From: Burkholderiales bacterium
GTDB taxonomy: Bacteria; Pseudomonadota; Gammaproteobacteria; Burkholderiales; JAEUMW01
Reading direction: 5' to 3'
Assembly: GCA_016791285.1 (NCBI GenBank)
Contig: JAEUMX010000368.1
Coordinates: 1 to 15,918 of the forward strand
DNA length: 15,918 nt
Part shown: one piece after another, positions 7,453-14,748 of the stretch
How positions within the stretch are numbered: position 1 is the first letter of the stretch
Layout: the number at the start of each line of letters is the position of its first letter
Program-made: the position numbers and the translations under genes
The notes under the pieces: model-generated
The model's input: the letters and a program-made list of their open reading frames with translations, nothing else
Database searches by the model: none
Told to the model about the DNA's origin: nothing

Positions 7453-7560
7453 TCATTCGGCGATCTTCTCGAGGATTTGCCGCGTCCTCTCAGGCGAGAT
7501 CCCGAGGTAGATGCGAGTGGTGCGGAGATCCTTGTGACGCAGCACGAGGCTGCGGCAAGT
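7453..7560 (-). pseudogene. Tyrosine recombinase (phage-type integrase), C-terminal remnant
   Basis: On the minus strand the last ~33 codons of a reading frame give [20 protein letters not shown] followed by PERTRQILEKIAE and a stop. The pattern L-x-H-(x5)-TT-x-x-Y is the C-terminal catalytic box of tyrosine recombinases, with box II His at 7534-7536 and the nucleophile Tyr at 7507-7509. In many homologues the motif reads LGH; here it is LRH. Upstream of about 7555 the frame no longer resembles an integrase, so the N-terminal and most catalytic residues are missing. The fragment ends just before the ATPase gene of the opposite strand. It lies 68 nt from the 3' end of tRNA-Thr, as expected for the scar of an element that used this tRNA as its attachment site. 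No second copy of the tRNA 3' end was seen in the window. Confidence 0.75.
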
Positions 7561-7591
7561 GCCGCGCGACATGCTAGGCGAGGACCACTTC

Positions 7592-8452
7592 ATGCGACCC
7601 ACTCTCGGCCGCCGCCGCGGCATCGAGCACGACATCGTCCAGGCGCCGGAGGCGGAGGCGCCTGAGCCCTATTACGAGCCGCAGGGCAACGAGATCGCGA
7701 TCTTCGAGGCGGCCTGGGCGCGGCGCCTGCCGGTGATGCTCAAGGGTCCCACCGGCACCGGCAAGACGCGCTTCCTCGAGCACATGGCGTGGCGGCTCGG
7801 GCGAGCGCTCGTGACCGTCTCCTGCCACGAGGATCTGACGAGCGCCGACCTGGTCGGCCGCTTTCTCCTCGAAGGTGCGCAGACGGTGTGGCAGGACGGA
7901 CCGCTCACGCGCGCGGTGAAGGCGGGTGCGATCTGCTACCTCGACGAGATCGTGGAAGCGCGCACCGACAGCACCGTGGTGATCCATTCGCTCACCGATC
8001 ACCGCCGCCGCTTGACACTGGAGAAGAAGGGACAGGAGATCGACGCCCACGAGGACTTCATGCTCGTGATCTCCTACAACCCGGGTTACCAGACGGTACT
8101 GAAGGACCTGAAGCCCTCCACCAAGCAGCGCTTCGTCGCGATCGACTTCGCGTTTCCGGAGGAGGAGATCGAGCGGCGCATCGTCGCGACCGAGGTGCCC
8201 GGCATAGGGCCGGAGGTCGCGGCCCGGCTCGTGGCCGCCGGCCGCAAGGCGCGCATGCTGAAGGACCACGGGCTCGACGAAGCCACCTCGACGCGAGCGC
8301 TTGTCCACGCGGCGGGACTCATCAGTGCCGGACTCGATCCCCTCGCCGCCTGCCGCGCCGCGATGATCAGGCCGATCACCGACGACTTGGAACTGGTCGA
8401 GGCGCTCGACGAGATCGTCACGGCCTACTTCCCGCCGCCGGCCGCGGGCTGA
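7592..8452 (+). CDS. cbbQ: CbbQ/NirQ/NorQ-type MoxR AAA+ ATPase
   Basis: 286 residues from ATG at 7592, with GAGG about 8 nt upstream. Earlier in-frame starts (GTG 7559, ATG 7571) lack such a site. Walker A is GPTGTGKT (52-59) and Walker B AICYLDE (113-119). Sensor 1 is VISYNPGYQ (N163), and [13 protein letters not shown] carries the family's Arg-containing region. [26 protein letters not shown] and [24 protein letters not shown] are diagnostic for the CbbQ/NirQ/NorQ/GpvN family. Members form hexamers that, with a VWA partner (CbbO or NorD), remodel a client enzyme, for example Rubisco (CbbQO) or nitric oxide reductase (NorQD). The matching VWA gene is two genes downstream. No client is visible here, so the symbol marks the family, not a proven Rubisco role. 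The first ~25 residues precede the conserved core and are charged. Confidence 0.88.
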   Translation: MRPTLGRRRGIEHDIVQAPEAEAPEPYYEPQGNEIAIFEAAWARRLPVMLKGPTGTGKTRFLEHMAWRLGRALVTVSCHEDLTSADLVGRFLLEGAQTVWQDGPLTRAVKAGAICYLDEIVEARTDSTVVIHSLTDHRRRLTLEKKGQEIDAHEDFMLVISYNPGYQTVLKDLKPSTKQRFVAIDFAFPEEEIERRIVATEVPGIGPEVAARLVAAGRKARMLKDHGLDEATSTRALVHAAGLISAGLDPLAACRAAMIRPITDDLELVEALDEIVTAYFPPPAAG

Positions 8453-8477
8453 CTGGATCGCTGCGCGCCCGCGTCGC

Positions 8478-9047
8478 ATGGATGCCGAGCTCGCGCAACT
8501 GCTGCAGCGTTTCGGCTATCTCGCCGTCTTCGTCGGGACGCTGCTCGAAGGCGAGACGGTGATGCTGATGGCGGGCTTCGCCGCGCACCAGCGCTACCTC
8601 GAGTTGCCGCTCGTGATCGTCGTGGCGTTCGCGGGCGGACTCGTCGGCGACCAGTGTCTGTTCGCGCTCGGCCGCTGGCGTGGGGCACAACTGCTCGCGC
8701 GCTTTCCCGGGTTGCAGGAACCGGCCGCCAGGGCCTCCCGATTGCTGGAGCGGCACGAGACGCCGATCATCTTTGGCGTCCGTTTCATGTACGGGTTGCG
8801 CACCGCGGGCCCGCTTGCCATCGGCATGAGTCGCGTACCGGTGCCGCGCTTCGTCGTGTTGAATACGCTCGGGGCCGCGGTGTGGGCGACGCTTTTCAGC
8901 GTGATCGGCTACGCCTTCGGGCAGGGTGCGGAGCGCTTGCTCGGCACCGTGCGCGAATACGAGAAGGGGGCGCTCATCGCCCTCGCGGTGCTCGGCTGCG
9001 CGATCGGCCTCGTGCACTGGCTGCGGCGCGCGCGGGCGGGACGCTGA
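8478..9047 (+). CDS. DedA-family membrane protein
   Basis: 189 residues from ATG at 8478, 25 nt after the ATPase gene, with no clear ribosome binding site. Hydrophobic segments are near 12-35, 43-63, 95-118, 127-147 and 163-180. The core DedA signature is seen: LVGDQCLFALGRWRG (G57-D58, G65-R66), then VRFMYGLRTAGPLAIGMSRV with VPRFVVLNTLGAAVWA and IGYAFG. The early acidic motif is EGETVMLMAGF (E24, E26). It lacks the prolines of the common P-x-P-G-E form, so this is a divergent member. DedA/SNARE-associated proteins are inner-membrane proteins. Several are linked to proton-motive-force homeostasis and to recycling of the lipid carrier undecaprenyl phosphate. The stop is only 4 nt before the next gene, so all three genes of this block probably share a transcript. 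A link with the AAA+/VWA pair is inference. Confidence 0.88.
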   Translation: MDAELAQLLQRFGYLAVFVGTLLEGETVMLMAGFAAHQRYLELPLVIVVAFAGGLVGDQCLFALGRWRGAQLLARFPGLQEPAARASRLLERHETPIIFGVRFMYGLRTAGPLAIGMSRVPVPRFVVLNTLGAAVWATLFSVIGYAFGQGAERLLGTVREYEKGALIALAVLGCAIGLVHWLRRARAGR

Positions 9048-9051
9048 GGCC

Positions 9052-11550
9052 GTGGCGGGCACGCGGCGATCCGCGATCGACGATGCTTTGGCGCGCATCG
9101 CCACGCGTTCCGAAGAAGCTTGCGCCGAGGCGCTGGCGGCATCACCGGTGATCGCTCGCCACGGCGCGACGGTATTGCTCGAATGGCTCGAAGCGTGCGG
9201 GGAACTGGTGGTGCACGACCCCGAAGGCGGACGGGCGTTCATCCGCGGCAGCGTCGCAGCCACTCTCGCGTCGGAGGAGGTGCTGCCCTGGACCGCGCAG
9301 GCGCGCCGCTTCGCCCGCTGGCGCGGGTCGGCGCAGACGCTCCAGGGCTTCATGGCGCAGCTGCCGGCGGCGTTCGGATTGCTCGGTCATGCCGGACAGG
9401 GGCGGTGGGCAGAGATCGGCCTCATCTGGTGCCGACGTCACCTGGCGAGCGGTACTGCCTACTTCGCAACGCCGATTCGAGATCTCACCGCGCGGCAGGG
9501 GATCACCGGTCTCGACGCGCTCGCGACCACGGCCGAGGAGCTCTTCGAGCGGCGCAATCTCATGCTCGCGACCTACCTGCAGGGTGCCATGCGGGTGCGC
9601 AATCTGTTCGGCCTTGCCGCTATCCTGCCGTGGGCGCTGCGTGGGTGCGATGTGCTGCAGAGCGACCGCATGCGCGGCGAGACGTATTTTCGTCTCGAGT
9701 CGGAAGAAAGCCTGGGGCAGCTGCTCGACAGTCACTCCGGTTTTCGTGTGCGCGACCGCGAGCGGCTCATCGCGATGCTGTCGCACGCGTGGCTCGGCAT
9801 CGAGATCACGCTCGAGCCGAGCGGCTGGTCGCCGGAGCGGGGTCGGCCCTTCGTCGAAGCGGACGCCCGTGCCGTGTACCTGCCGCTGATGCTGCCGAGT
9901 CGCGAGGAAGCGGTGCTCGGTTCACTGCACGCGGCGGGCCATCTGCGCTACGGCACCTTCGACCTGGACGCGTTGCGGCGGCTCGCCGGCGCCAGCGTCG
10001 ATCCGAACACCCCGCTCGAAGGGCTGCTGCAGTGTCTGCTCGCACCCTGGCAAGACGACCTTGCGCGGTTTCTGCTGTGCTTCGATCTGTGCGAGGACCT
10101 GCGGGTCGATGCCCGCCTGGGTGCCGCGGTGCCCAACTATCTCGCACGACTCGAGCGGCTCGCGCCGCGCACCGCGTCGACCTCCTGGACCGCAGCCGTG
10201 GCCTACCGGACACTCGCGCGGCAAAGCCTGCGGCTGGCGCGCGGCCACAGTGATCACGGCCTCTCGCCGCAGGCCGCGCAGCGTCTGGCACCGTTGCTCG
10301 ATCCTGCGGCGACGGTCGCCGACGCCTTCGGCTGCGCGCGCTGGCTGCATACGCATGGCATGCTGCCGCGAGTCCCCGAGGACGAGTTCGCGGAAGCGTA
10401 TCTGCCTGCTCGCGGCCCGAATCTTTCACGTGTGCTGCCGCGGCGCCAGGCGCAGGACGGGGCGCACGGGGCGGGCGACACCGCCCCACCGTCCGAACCG
10501 CAACCCGCCGATCCGCAGGGCAGCGGGGCGGGTGCACAGCCGAACTTGCGGCACGACCCCGCGTCGGCGGAGGCGGGCGCCGTCGGAGCGCGAAGGGTCG
10601 ACGCCCGGCGCCGTCGCGGAGTGATGCGCGCGCCGCCGGCACCATCGAATCCGCGCGGTCGCCCGTATCCGGAATGGGACTATCGCGAGGGACGCTACAA
10701 GCGCGACTGGGCGTGGGTGCAGGAGCGGGAACTCACCGAGCGCAACGCCGCCGAAGCCGGGCGCATCGCGGCCCGTCACCGGCGCACGCTGCAGCAGTTG
10801 AAGCGTGCGATGCAAGCGCAGAAGCCGACGCGTCTCGCGCCGCGGCGCAGGCAGCTCGAGGGCGAGGACATCGACCTCGACGCCGCGGTCGACTTCGTCG
10901 TAGAGCGTCACGGCGGGCGGGCTCCGGAAAGCGCCGTCTACCGGCGGCGGGTACCCGCGCAGCGCGACGTGTCGGTGATCCTGCTCGCGGATCTGTCGAC
11001 TTCGATCATGCAGCTCGTGCCGCGCGGTGGCGGTCGGCTCGTCGACCGGGTGCGCGCCGGCATCCTGCTCTTTGCGGAGAGCCTGGAGGTGGTCGGTGAC
11101 GGCTACAGCATCGGCGGTTTCTGCTCGAAGTATCGCGAGAACGTCACGTGGTACCCGATCAAGGAGTTCGACCAGGCGTTGTCGGCAACAGTGCGCGAAA
11201 TCGTGGGCGGGCTCTCGGGGCGCCTCGCCACGCGCATGGGCGCGGCCATACGCCATGCGGTGACGCGGTTCGAGGCGGTCGAGAGCCGGCGCCGGCTGCT
11301 CCTCATCCTGTCCGATGGGCGCCCGGAAGACTACGACGACGGCGGCGACCGCCGCTATCTGCACGAGGACACCCGGATGGCGGTCAAGGAGGCGGTGGCC
11401 GCGGGCGTGCATCCGTTCTGCGTGACGGTCGATGCGCTGGGGCAGGAGTATCTCCCGCAGATCTTCGGCAAGGGTCACTACCTCGTGCTGGACCAGATCG
11501 ACCGTCTGCCGGCGAGGCTGCCGGAGATCTACTTGCGTCTGCGGCGATAG
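9052..11550 (+). CDS. cbbO: CbbO/NorD-type VWA-domain protein (partner of the MoxR ATPase)
   Basis: 832 residues from GTG at 9052, 4 nt after the DedA stop; the bases TGAGG across that stop may serve as ribosome site. The frame stays open upstream to 8926, but that part is DedA sequence read in another frame. The N-terminal ~460 residues are helical and contain LHAAGHLRYGTFD, like the N-domain of NorD/CbbO. A linker rich in Gly, Pro, Ala and Asp follows (about 464-525), then an Arg-rich helical part. The C-terminal VWA domain has the complete metal site DLSTS (D647-S649-S651), T727 in ATRMG, and D755 in LSDGRPEDYDD. The ending DTRMAVKEAVAAGVHPFCVT and LPQIFGKGHY is typical of NorD/CbbO. In known pairs this protein links the ATPase ring to the client enzyme. 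Length fits CbbO better than the shorter NorD, but the client is unknown. Confidence 0.85.
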   Translation: MAGTRRSAIDDALARIATRSEEACAEALAASPVIARHGATVLLEWLEACGELVVHDPEGGRAFIRGSVAATLASEEVLPWTAQARRFARWRGSAQTLQGFMAQLPAAFGLLGHAGQGRWAEIGLIWCRRHLASGTAYFATPIRDLTARQGITGLDALATTAEELFERRNLMLATYLQGAMRVRNLFGLAAILPWALRGCDVLQSDRMRGETYFRLESEESLGQLLDSHSGFRVRDRERLIAMLSHAWLGIEITLEPSGWSPERGRPFVEADARAVYLPLMLPSREEAVLGSLHAAGHLRYGTFDLDALRRLAGASVDPNTPLEGLLQCLLAPWQDDLARFLLCFDLCEDLRVDARLGAAVPNYLARLERLAPRTASTSWTAAVAYRTLARQSLRLARGHSDHGLSPQAAQRLAPLLDPAATVADAFGCARWLHTHGMLPRVPEDEFAEAYLPARGPNLSRVLPRRQAQDGAHGAGDTAPPSEPQPADPQGSGAGAQPNLRHDPASAEAGAVGARRVDARRRRGVMRAPPAPSNPRGRPYPEWDYREGRYKRDWAWVQERELTERNAAEAGRIAARHRRTLQQLKRAMQAQKPTRLAPRRRQLEGEDIDLDAAVDFVVERHGGRAPESAVYRRRVPAQRDVSVILLADLSTSIMQLVPRGGGRLVDRVRAGILLFAESLEVVGDGYSIGGFCSKYRENVTWYPIKEFDQALSATVREIVGGLSGRLATRMGAAIRHAVTRFEAVESRRRLLLILSDGRPEDYDDGGDRRYLHEDTRMAVKEAVAAGVHPFCVTVDALGQEYLPQIFGKGHYLVLDQIDRLPARLPEIYLRLRR

Positions 11551-11608
11551 CCGACCCACGTCACTGTCGTCCTTTTCCCAAGCCGCTCGCTGTTGCAGAA
11601 TCACATCC

Positions 11609-12121
11609 ATGAACCGGAACCGAATGCTCGGCATCCCCCTGGTCGCAGTGGCCTTGATGATCGCGTCGGGTGCCGCGCAGGCCGACGCGATCTACAAGCA
11701 CGTCGACGAGAAGGGCAACGTGACCTACTCGTCCTCGCCGCCGAAGGGCAGCGGCAAGGTCAAAAAGCTGGAGGTGCCGGACAAGCCGTCCGCCTCCGAG
11801 GTCGACGCGGCGCGGCGGCAGCTGGAAGAGGAAAAGCGCCAGCTCGAAGCTTTCGACGTCGAGCGTCGGCGACAAGAGGCGGAGCGCGCCAAAGCAGAGG
11901 AGGAACGCGCGGCACGCGAGCGCACGGCGAGCCAGGCCACACCAGCCGCCGTCGTCGCGGACGACGTTCCCGTCTACTACCCGACCTGGGGATACCGGCC
12001 GCCGCTGCGACCTGTGAATCCGTGGCCGCTGCCCGAGCCCCCCGCAGCGACTCCGCCGCCCGTGAGCCCGTCGCCGCCGCTCATGGCGCCGCCGATCCGT
12101 CCCACGCCGGAGCCCAGATGA
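11609..12121 (+). CDS. Secreted DUF4124-domain protein
   Basis: 170 residues from ATG at 11609, 58 nt after the VWA gene; no strong ribosome site is seen. A signal peptide MNRNRMLGIPLVAVALMIAS ends at about GAAQA (25), with likely cleavage before DAIYK. DUF4124 follows, with IYKHVDEKGNVTYSSSPP (28-45). Residues about 65-112 are a charged Glu/Arg/Ala-rich helix, probably a coiled coil. The last 50 residues are Pro-rich (PPLRPVNPWPLPEPP and similar). DUF4124 proteins are common in beta- and gammaproteobacteria and are of unknown function; the domain is usually periplasmic. The stop codon is 9 nt from the stop of the convergent lplT gene. Confidence 0.85.
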   Translation: MNRNRMLGIPLVAVALMIASGAAQADAIYKHVDEKGNVTYSSSPPKGSGKVKKLEVPDKPSASEVDAARRQLEEEKRQLEAFDVERRRQEAERAKAEEERAARERTASQATPAAVVADDVPVYYPTWGYRPPLRPVNPWPLPEPPAATPPPVSPSPPLMAPPIRPTPEPR

Positions 12122-12133
12122 CGGACCCCGTCA
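12119..12133. terminator. Palindrome joining two convergent stop codons
   Basis: TGACGG-ACC-CCGTCA is a 6-bp perfect inverted repeat with a 3-base loop. Its left end is the TGA of the DUF4124 gene and its right end is the TGA of lplT on the other strand. It could act as a short bidirectional terminator, but there is no T-tract on either side. Confidence 0.35.
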
Positions 12134-13372
12134 GAGCTTGTGCTCGGCGTCCTGGTCGTGCCCGTGCTTGCGCGTGAGCCACGCCATGGTGAGCGCGACG
12201 AACAAGCCGAAGATGACGACGATCGCGTTCACGCCGAGATCGGCCTTGATCATCAGCGCGTAGACGCCGAGCATCGCCAGGATGCTCAGGTTCTCGTTGA
12301 AGTTCTGCACCGCGATCGAGTGTCCGGCGCCCATGAGCAGGTGGCCGCGGTGCTGCAGCAGCGCGTTCATGGGAACGACGAAATAGCCCGCCATCGCGCC
12401 GATCAGGATGAGCAGCGGCACGGCCACGCGCCAATCCGTGATGAACACCATGGCGATCACGGTCACGCCCATCGCGATCCCCATCGGCAGCACGCGTACC
12501 GCGCGATGCAGCGGCACCGCCTTCGCGGCAACCGCGGAGCCGATGGCAATCCCGACCGCGACCACTGCCGTCAGTTGGGTCGCATGCTCGAGGTCGAACT
12601 TGAGCGCGGTGCCCGCCCACGTCAGGATGATGAGCCGCAGCGTCGCACCCGCGCCCCAGAAGAGCGTCGTGACCGCGAGCGACACCTGTCCCAACGGGTC
12701 CTTCCACAGCAGCCAGAAGCAGTGCGTGAAGTCGCGCAGCAGGAACCAGGGATTGCGCTTGGGAAGCTTGTGGTCGATCGGGACCAGGGGGATGAAGAGA
12801 TTGAAGATCGCGGCCGCCACGTAGATCACGAGGATGATGACGATGGCGAATTCGGGCGCGGAGTCGATGCCGGCGTTGAATTTCAGCCCGACTAGACGTT
12901 CCACGACGCCGCTTTCGATCCTGTCCCCGATCAGCACGCCGCCGACGATCGCGCCCAGTATGATGGCCGCGACGGTAAGACCCTCCATCCACCCATTCGC
13001 CCACACGAGCTTCTGGGGCGGCAGGTATTCGGTCAGGATGCCGTACTTCGCCGGCGAGTACATCGACGCGCCGATGCCGACGAAGCCATAAGCGAGCAGG
13101 GGGTGCAGTCCGAGCAGCATCGCCGCGCAGCCGACGATCTTGACCGCATTGCTCACGAACATGACGCGCCCCTTGGGCAGCGCGTCGGCGAAGGGGCCAA
13201 CGAAGGGCGCCAGCACGATGTAGGCGAAGACGAAGAACTGCTGCAGCACCGGCGTCTGCCAGGCCGGCGCGTTCACGGTCTTGAGCAGGGCGATCGCGGC
13301 AAAGAGCAGCGCGTTGTCGGCGAGGGCCGAGAAAAACTGCGCTGCGAGAATGGTGTAGAAGCCGCGATTCAT
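12131..13372 (-). CDS. lplT: Lysophospholipid transporter LplT (MFS)
   Basis: 413 residues from ATG at 13372, with about twelve hydrophobic segments typical of a major facilitator superfamily protein. The N-terminus MNRGFYTILAAQFFSALADN and the segments ASMYSPAKYGILTEYLPP and WANGWMEGLTVAAIILGAI are characteristic of LplT. In the family it flips lysophospholipids, such as lysophosphatidylethanolamine, across the inner membrane for reacylation by Aas. No acyltransferase gene or fused acyltransferase domain is present here. The C-terminal tail RKHGHDQDAEHKL is His/Asp-rich and cytoplasmic. The start lacks a clear ribosome binding site. It is divergent from alr and convergent with the DUF4124 gene; lplT beside alr-radA is a familiar betaproteobacterial arrangement. 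Confidence 0.92.
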   Translation of the reverse strand: MNRGFYTILAAQFFSALADNALLFAAIALLKTVNAPAWQTPVLQQFFVFAYIVLAPFVGPFADALPKGRVMFVSNAVKIVGCAAMLLGLHPLLAYGFVGIGASMYSPAKYGILTEYLPPQKLVWANGWMEGLTVAAIILGAIVGGVLIGDRIESGVVERLVGLKFNAGIDSAPEFAIVIILVIYVAAAIFNLFIPLVPIDHKLPKRNPWFLLRDFTHCFWLLWKDPLGQVSLAVTTLFWGAGATLRLIILTWAGTALKFDLEHATQLTAVVAVGIAIGSAVAAKAVPLHRAVRVLPMGIAMGVTVIAMVFITDWRVAVPLLILIGAMAGYFVVPMNALLQHRGHLLMGAGHSIAVQNFNENLSILAMLGVYALMIKADLGVNAIVVIFGLFVALTMAWLTRKHGHDQDAEHKL

Positions 13373-13674
13373 CGGAGTCTTGGGCCCCGAGTTCGCAGCC
13401 CAGCGCGCCCTGTTGAGGTGGCCGGTTTATACCATGAAAGGATTGCGCGCGAGAATCGCGGGGCGACGCGGGTCGTGTTCCGACCGGGCCGGGCGCGCCT
13501 ATGCCACGGCCTTGAATTGTGTTTGAATAGCGCCCGCCGCGACACCCCCTGCGAACCTCCCGCGCGTACATTCTCCCGCCGCCGGCAGCGACTTCGATCA
13601 TTGCCCGCCCGCAGCACGCATCCGATGCACTTGCCCCTTCCTCGACCGGCACACGCTGCCGCGGCGCCCGCCCG
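13373..13674. other. Divergent intergenic region between lplT and alr
   Basis: 302 bases without a supported gene. On the minus strand TATAAA at 13426-13431, within TGGTATAAA, is a plausible -10 box for lplT with a poor -35. No convincing promoter or ribosome site was found for alr. The right half is very rich in C and G. Confidence 0.5.
13426..13431 (-). promoter_or_regulatory. Possible -10 box for lplT
   Basis: TATAAA on the minus strand, 54 bases before the lplT start codon, in an otherwise GC-rich stretch. The -35 position (TCTCGC) is a poor match, so this rests on the -10 alone. Confidence 0.35.
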
Positions 13675-14748
13675 ATGAGCCGACCACTGCGTGCACGTAT
13701 TCGCACGTCCGCGCTGGCGCATAACCTCGGCGTCGCCTGGCGCCTGGCGCCGGGCTGCCGGCTGATGGCGGTGGTGAAGGCGAACGGCTACGGCCACGGA
13801 CTGCTGCGCTCGGTGGCGGCTTTCGCGCAGGCGGATGCGTTCGCCGTGCTCGAGATCGAGGGCGCGGTGCGATTGCGGGAGGCGGGCTGCCGGCGCGAGA
13901 TCGTGCTGATCGAGGGTCTCTTCGAGGCAGGTGAACTGCCGATCGCCGCCGAGCATGGCTTTTCCCTGGTCGTCCATCACGAGCATCAGATCGCGATGCT
14001 CGAAGCGGCCAGGACCGAGCACCGGCTGCGTGTGTTCCTCAAGGTCAACTCGGGCATGAACCGGCTCGGCTTCGCGCCGGAGCGTGTGGCCCGCGTGCAC
14101 GCCCGACTCGATGCCTGCGCCGCGGTGTCGGACGTGGTGCTGATGACGCATTTCGCGAACGCGGACGACGATCTCGGCGTGGCCTGGCAGCTCGAAAGGC
14201 TGCGAGCGATTCCAGGGAGCAGGCGCCTGCCCTGGTCGCTCGCGAACTCGGCCGCGCTCATCCGCCACCCTCTGACCCGCTGCGGGTGGGTGCGGCCGGG
14301 CATCATGCTCTACGGCTCGAGCCCGTTCGTCGATGAGCCGGCGCAGGTCCTCGGATTGCAGCCCGCCATGACCCTCGAGAGCCGGGTGATCGCCACGCAG
14401 GATCTGCGGCCAGGCGAGCGCGTCGGCTACGGCGGGGCGTTCACTGTGCGCAAGCCGATGCGGGTCGGGATCGTCGCTTGCGGCTATGCCGACGGCTATC
14501 CGCGCCACGCCCCGGCGGGCACGCCGATTCTGATCGGCGGGCAGCGCACCCGCACGCTCGGCCGCGTGTGCATGGACGCTCTGTTCGCGGATCTGACCGA
14601 CCTGCCCACCGCGGGGGTCGGCGCGCCGGTGGTCCTCTGGGGGGACGGGCTGCCGGTGGAGGAAGTCGCGGCTGCCGCAGGCACCGTCGGGTACGAGCTC
14701 TTGTGCGCGCTCGCGCAACGGGTGCCCATCGACGAGATCCATGACTAG
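13675..14748 (+). CDS. alr: Alanine racemase
   Basis: 357 residues from ATG at 13675. It converts L-alanine to D-alanine with pyridoxal phosphate, supplying peptidoglycan synthesis. The PLP lysine is K35 in AVVKANGYGHG near the N-terminus. The second catalytic base is Y252 in GERVGYGGAF. Other family segments are FLKVNSGMNRLGF, VRPGIMLYG, CGYADGYPR and GRVCMDALFADLTD. Where many Alr proteins have the motif MSMD or MDQ near this point, this one has CMDAL. Length is normal. The start has no visible ribosome binding site. The stop overlaps radA by 8 nt, so the two are probably co-transcribed and coupled. Confidence 0.95.
   Translation: MSRPLRARIRTSALAHNLGVAWRLAPGCRLMAVVKANGYGHGLLRSVAAFAQADAFAVLEIEGAVRLREAGCRREIVLIEGLFEAGELPIAAEHGFSLVVHHEHQIAMLEAARTEHRLRVFLKVNSGMNRLGFAPERVARVHARLDACAAVSDVVLMTHFANADDDLGVAWQLERLRAIPGSRRLPWSLANSAALIRHPLTRCGWVRPGIMLYGSSPFVDEPAQVLGLQPAMTLESRVIATQDLRPGERVGYGGAFTVRKPMRVGIVACGYADGYPRHAPAGTPILIGGQRTRTLGRVCMDALFADLTDLPTAGVGAPVVLWGDGLPVEEVAAAAGTVGYELLCALAQRVPIDEIHD

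Noticed and set aside
7574..8479. 301-codon open frame opposite the MoxR ATPase gene
   Set aside because: Antisense shadow of a gene with intact Walker A, Walker B and sensor motifs.
8926..9051. Upstream extension of the VWA gene by 42 codons
   Set aside because: It overlaps the DedA coding sequence in another frame and its residues look like shadow sequence; GTG at 9052 fits the gene spacing.
10426..11634. 402-codon open frame opposite the VWA gene
   Set aside because: Antisense shadow. The plus-strand frame encodes a complete VWA metal site.
12081..13706. 541-codon open frame on the minus strand
   Set aside because: It is an overlapping frame of lplT. The 413-residue LplT frame has the transmembrane segments and conserved N-terminus; the other is Arg-rich and hydrophilic.
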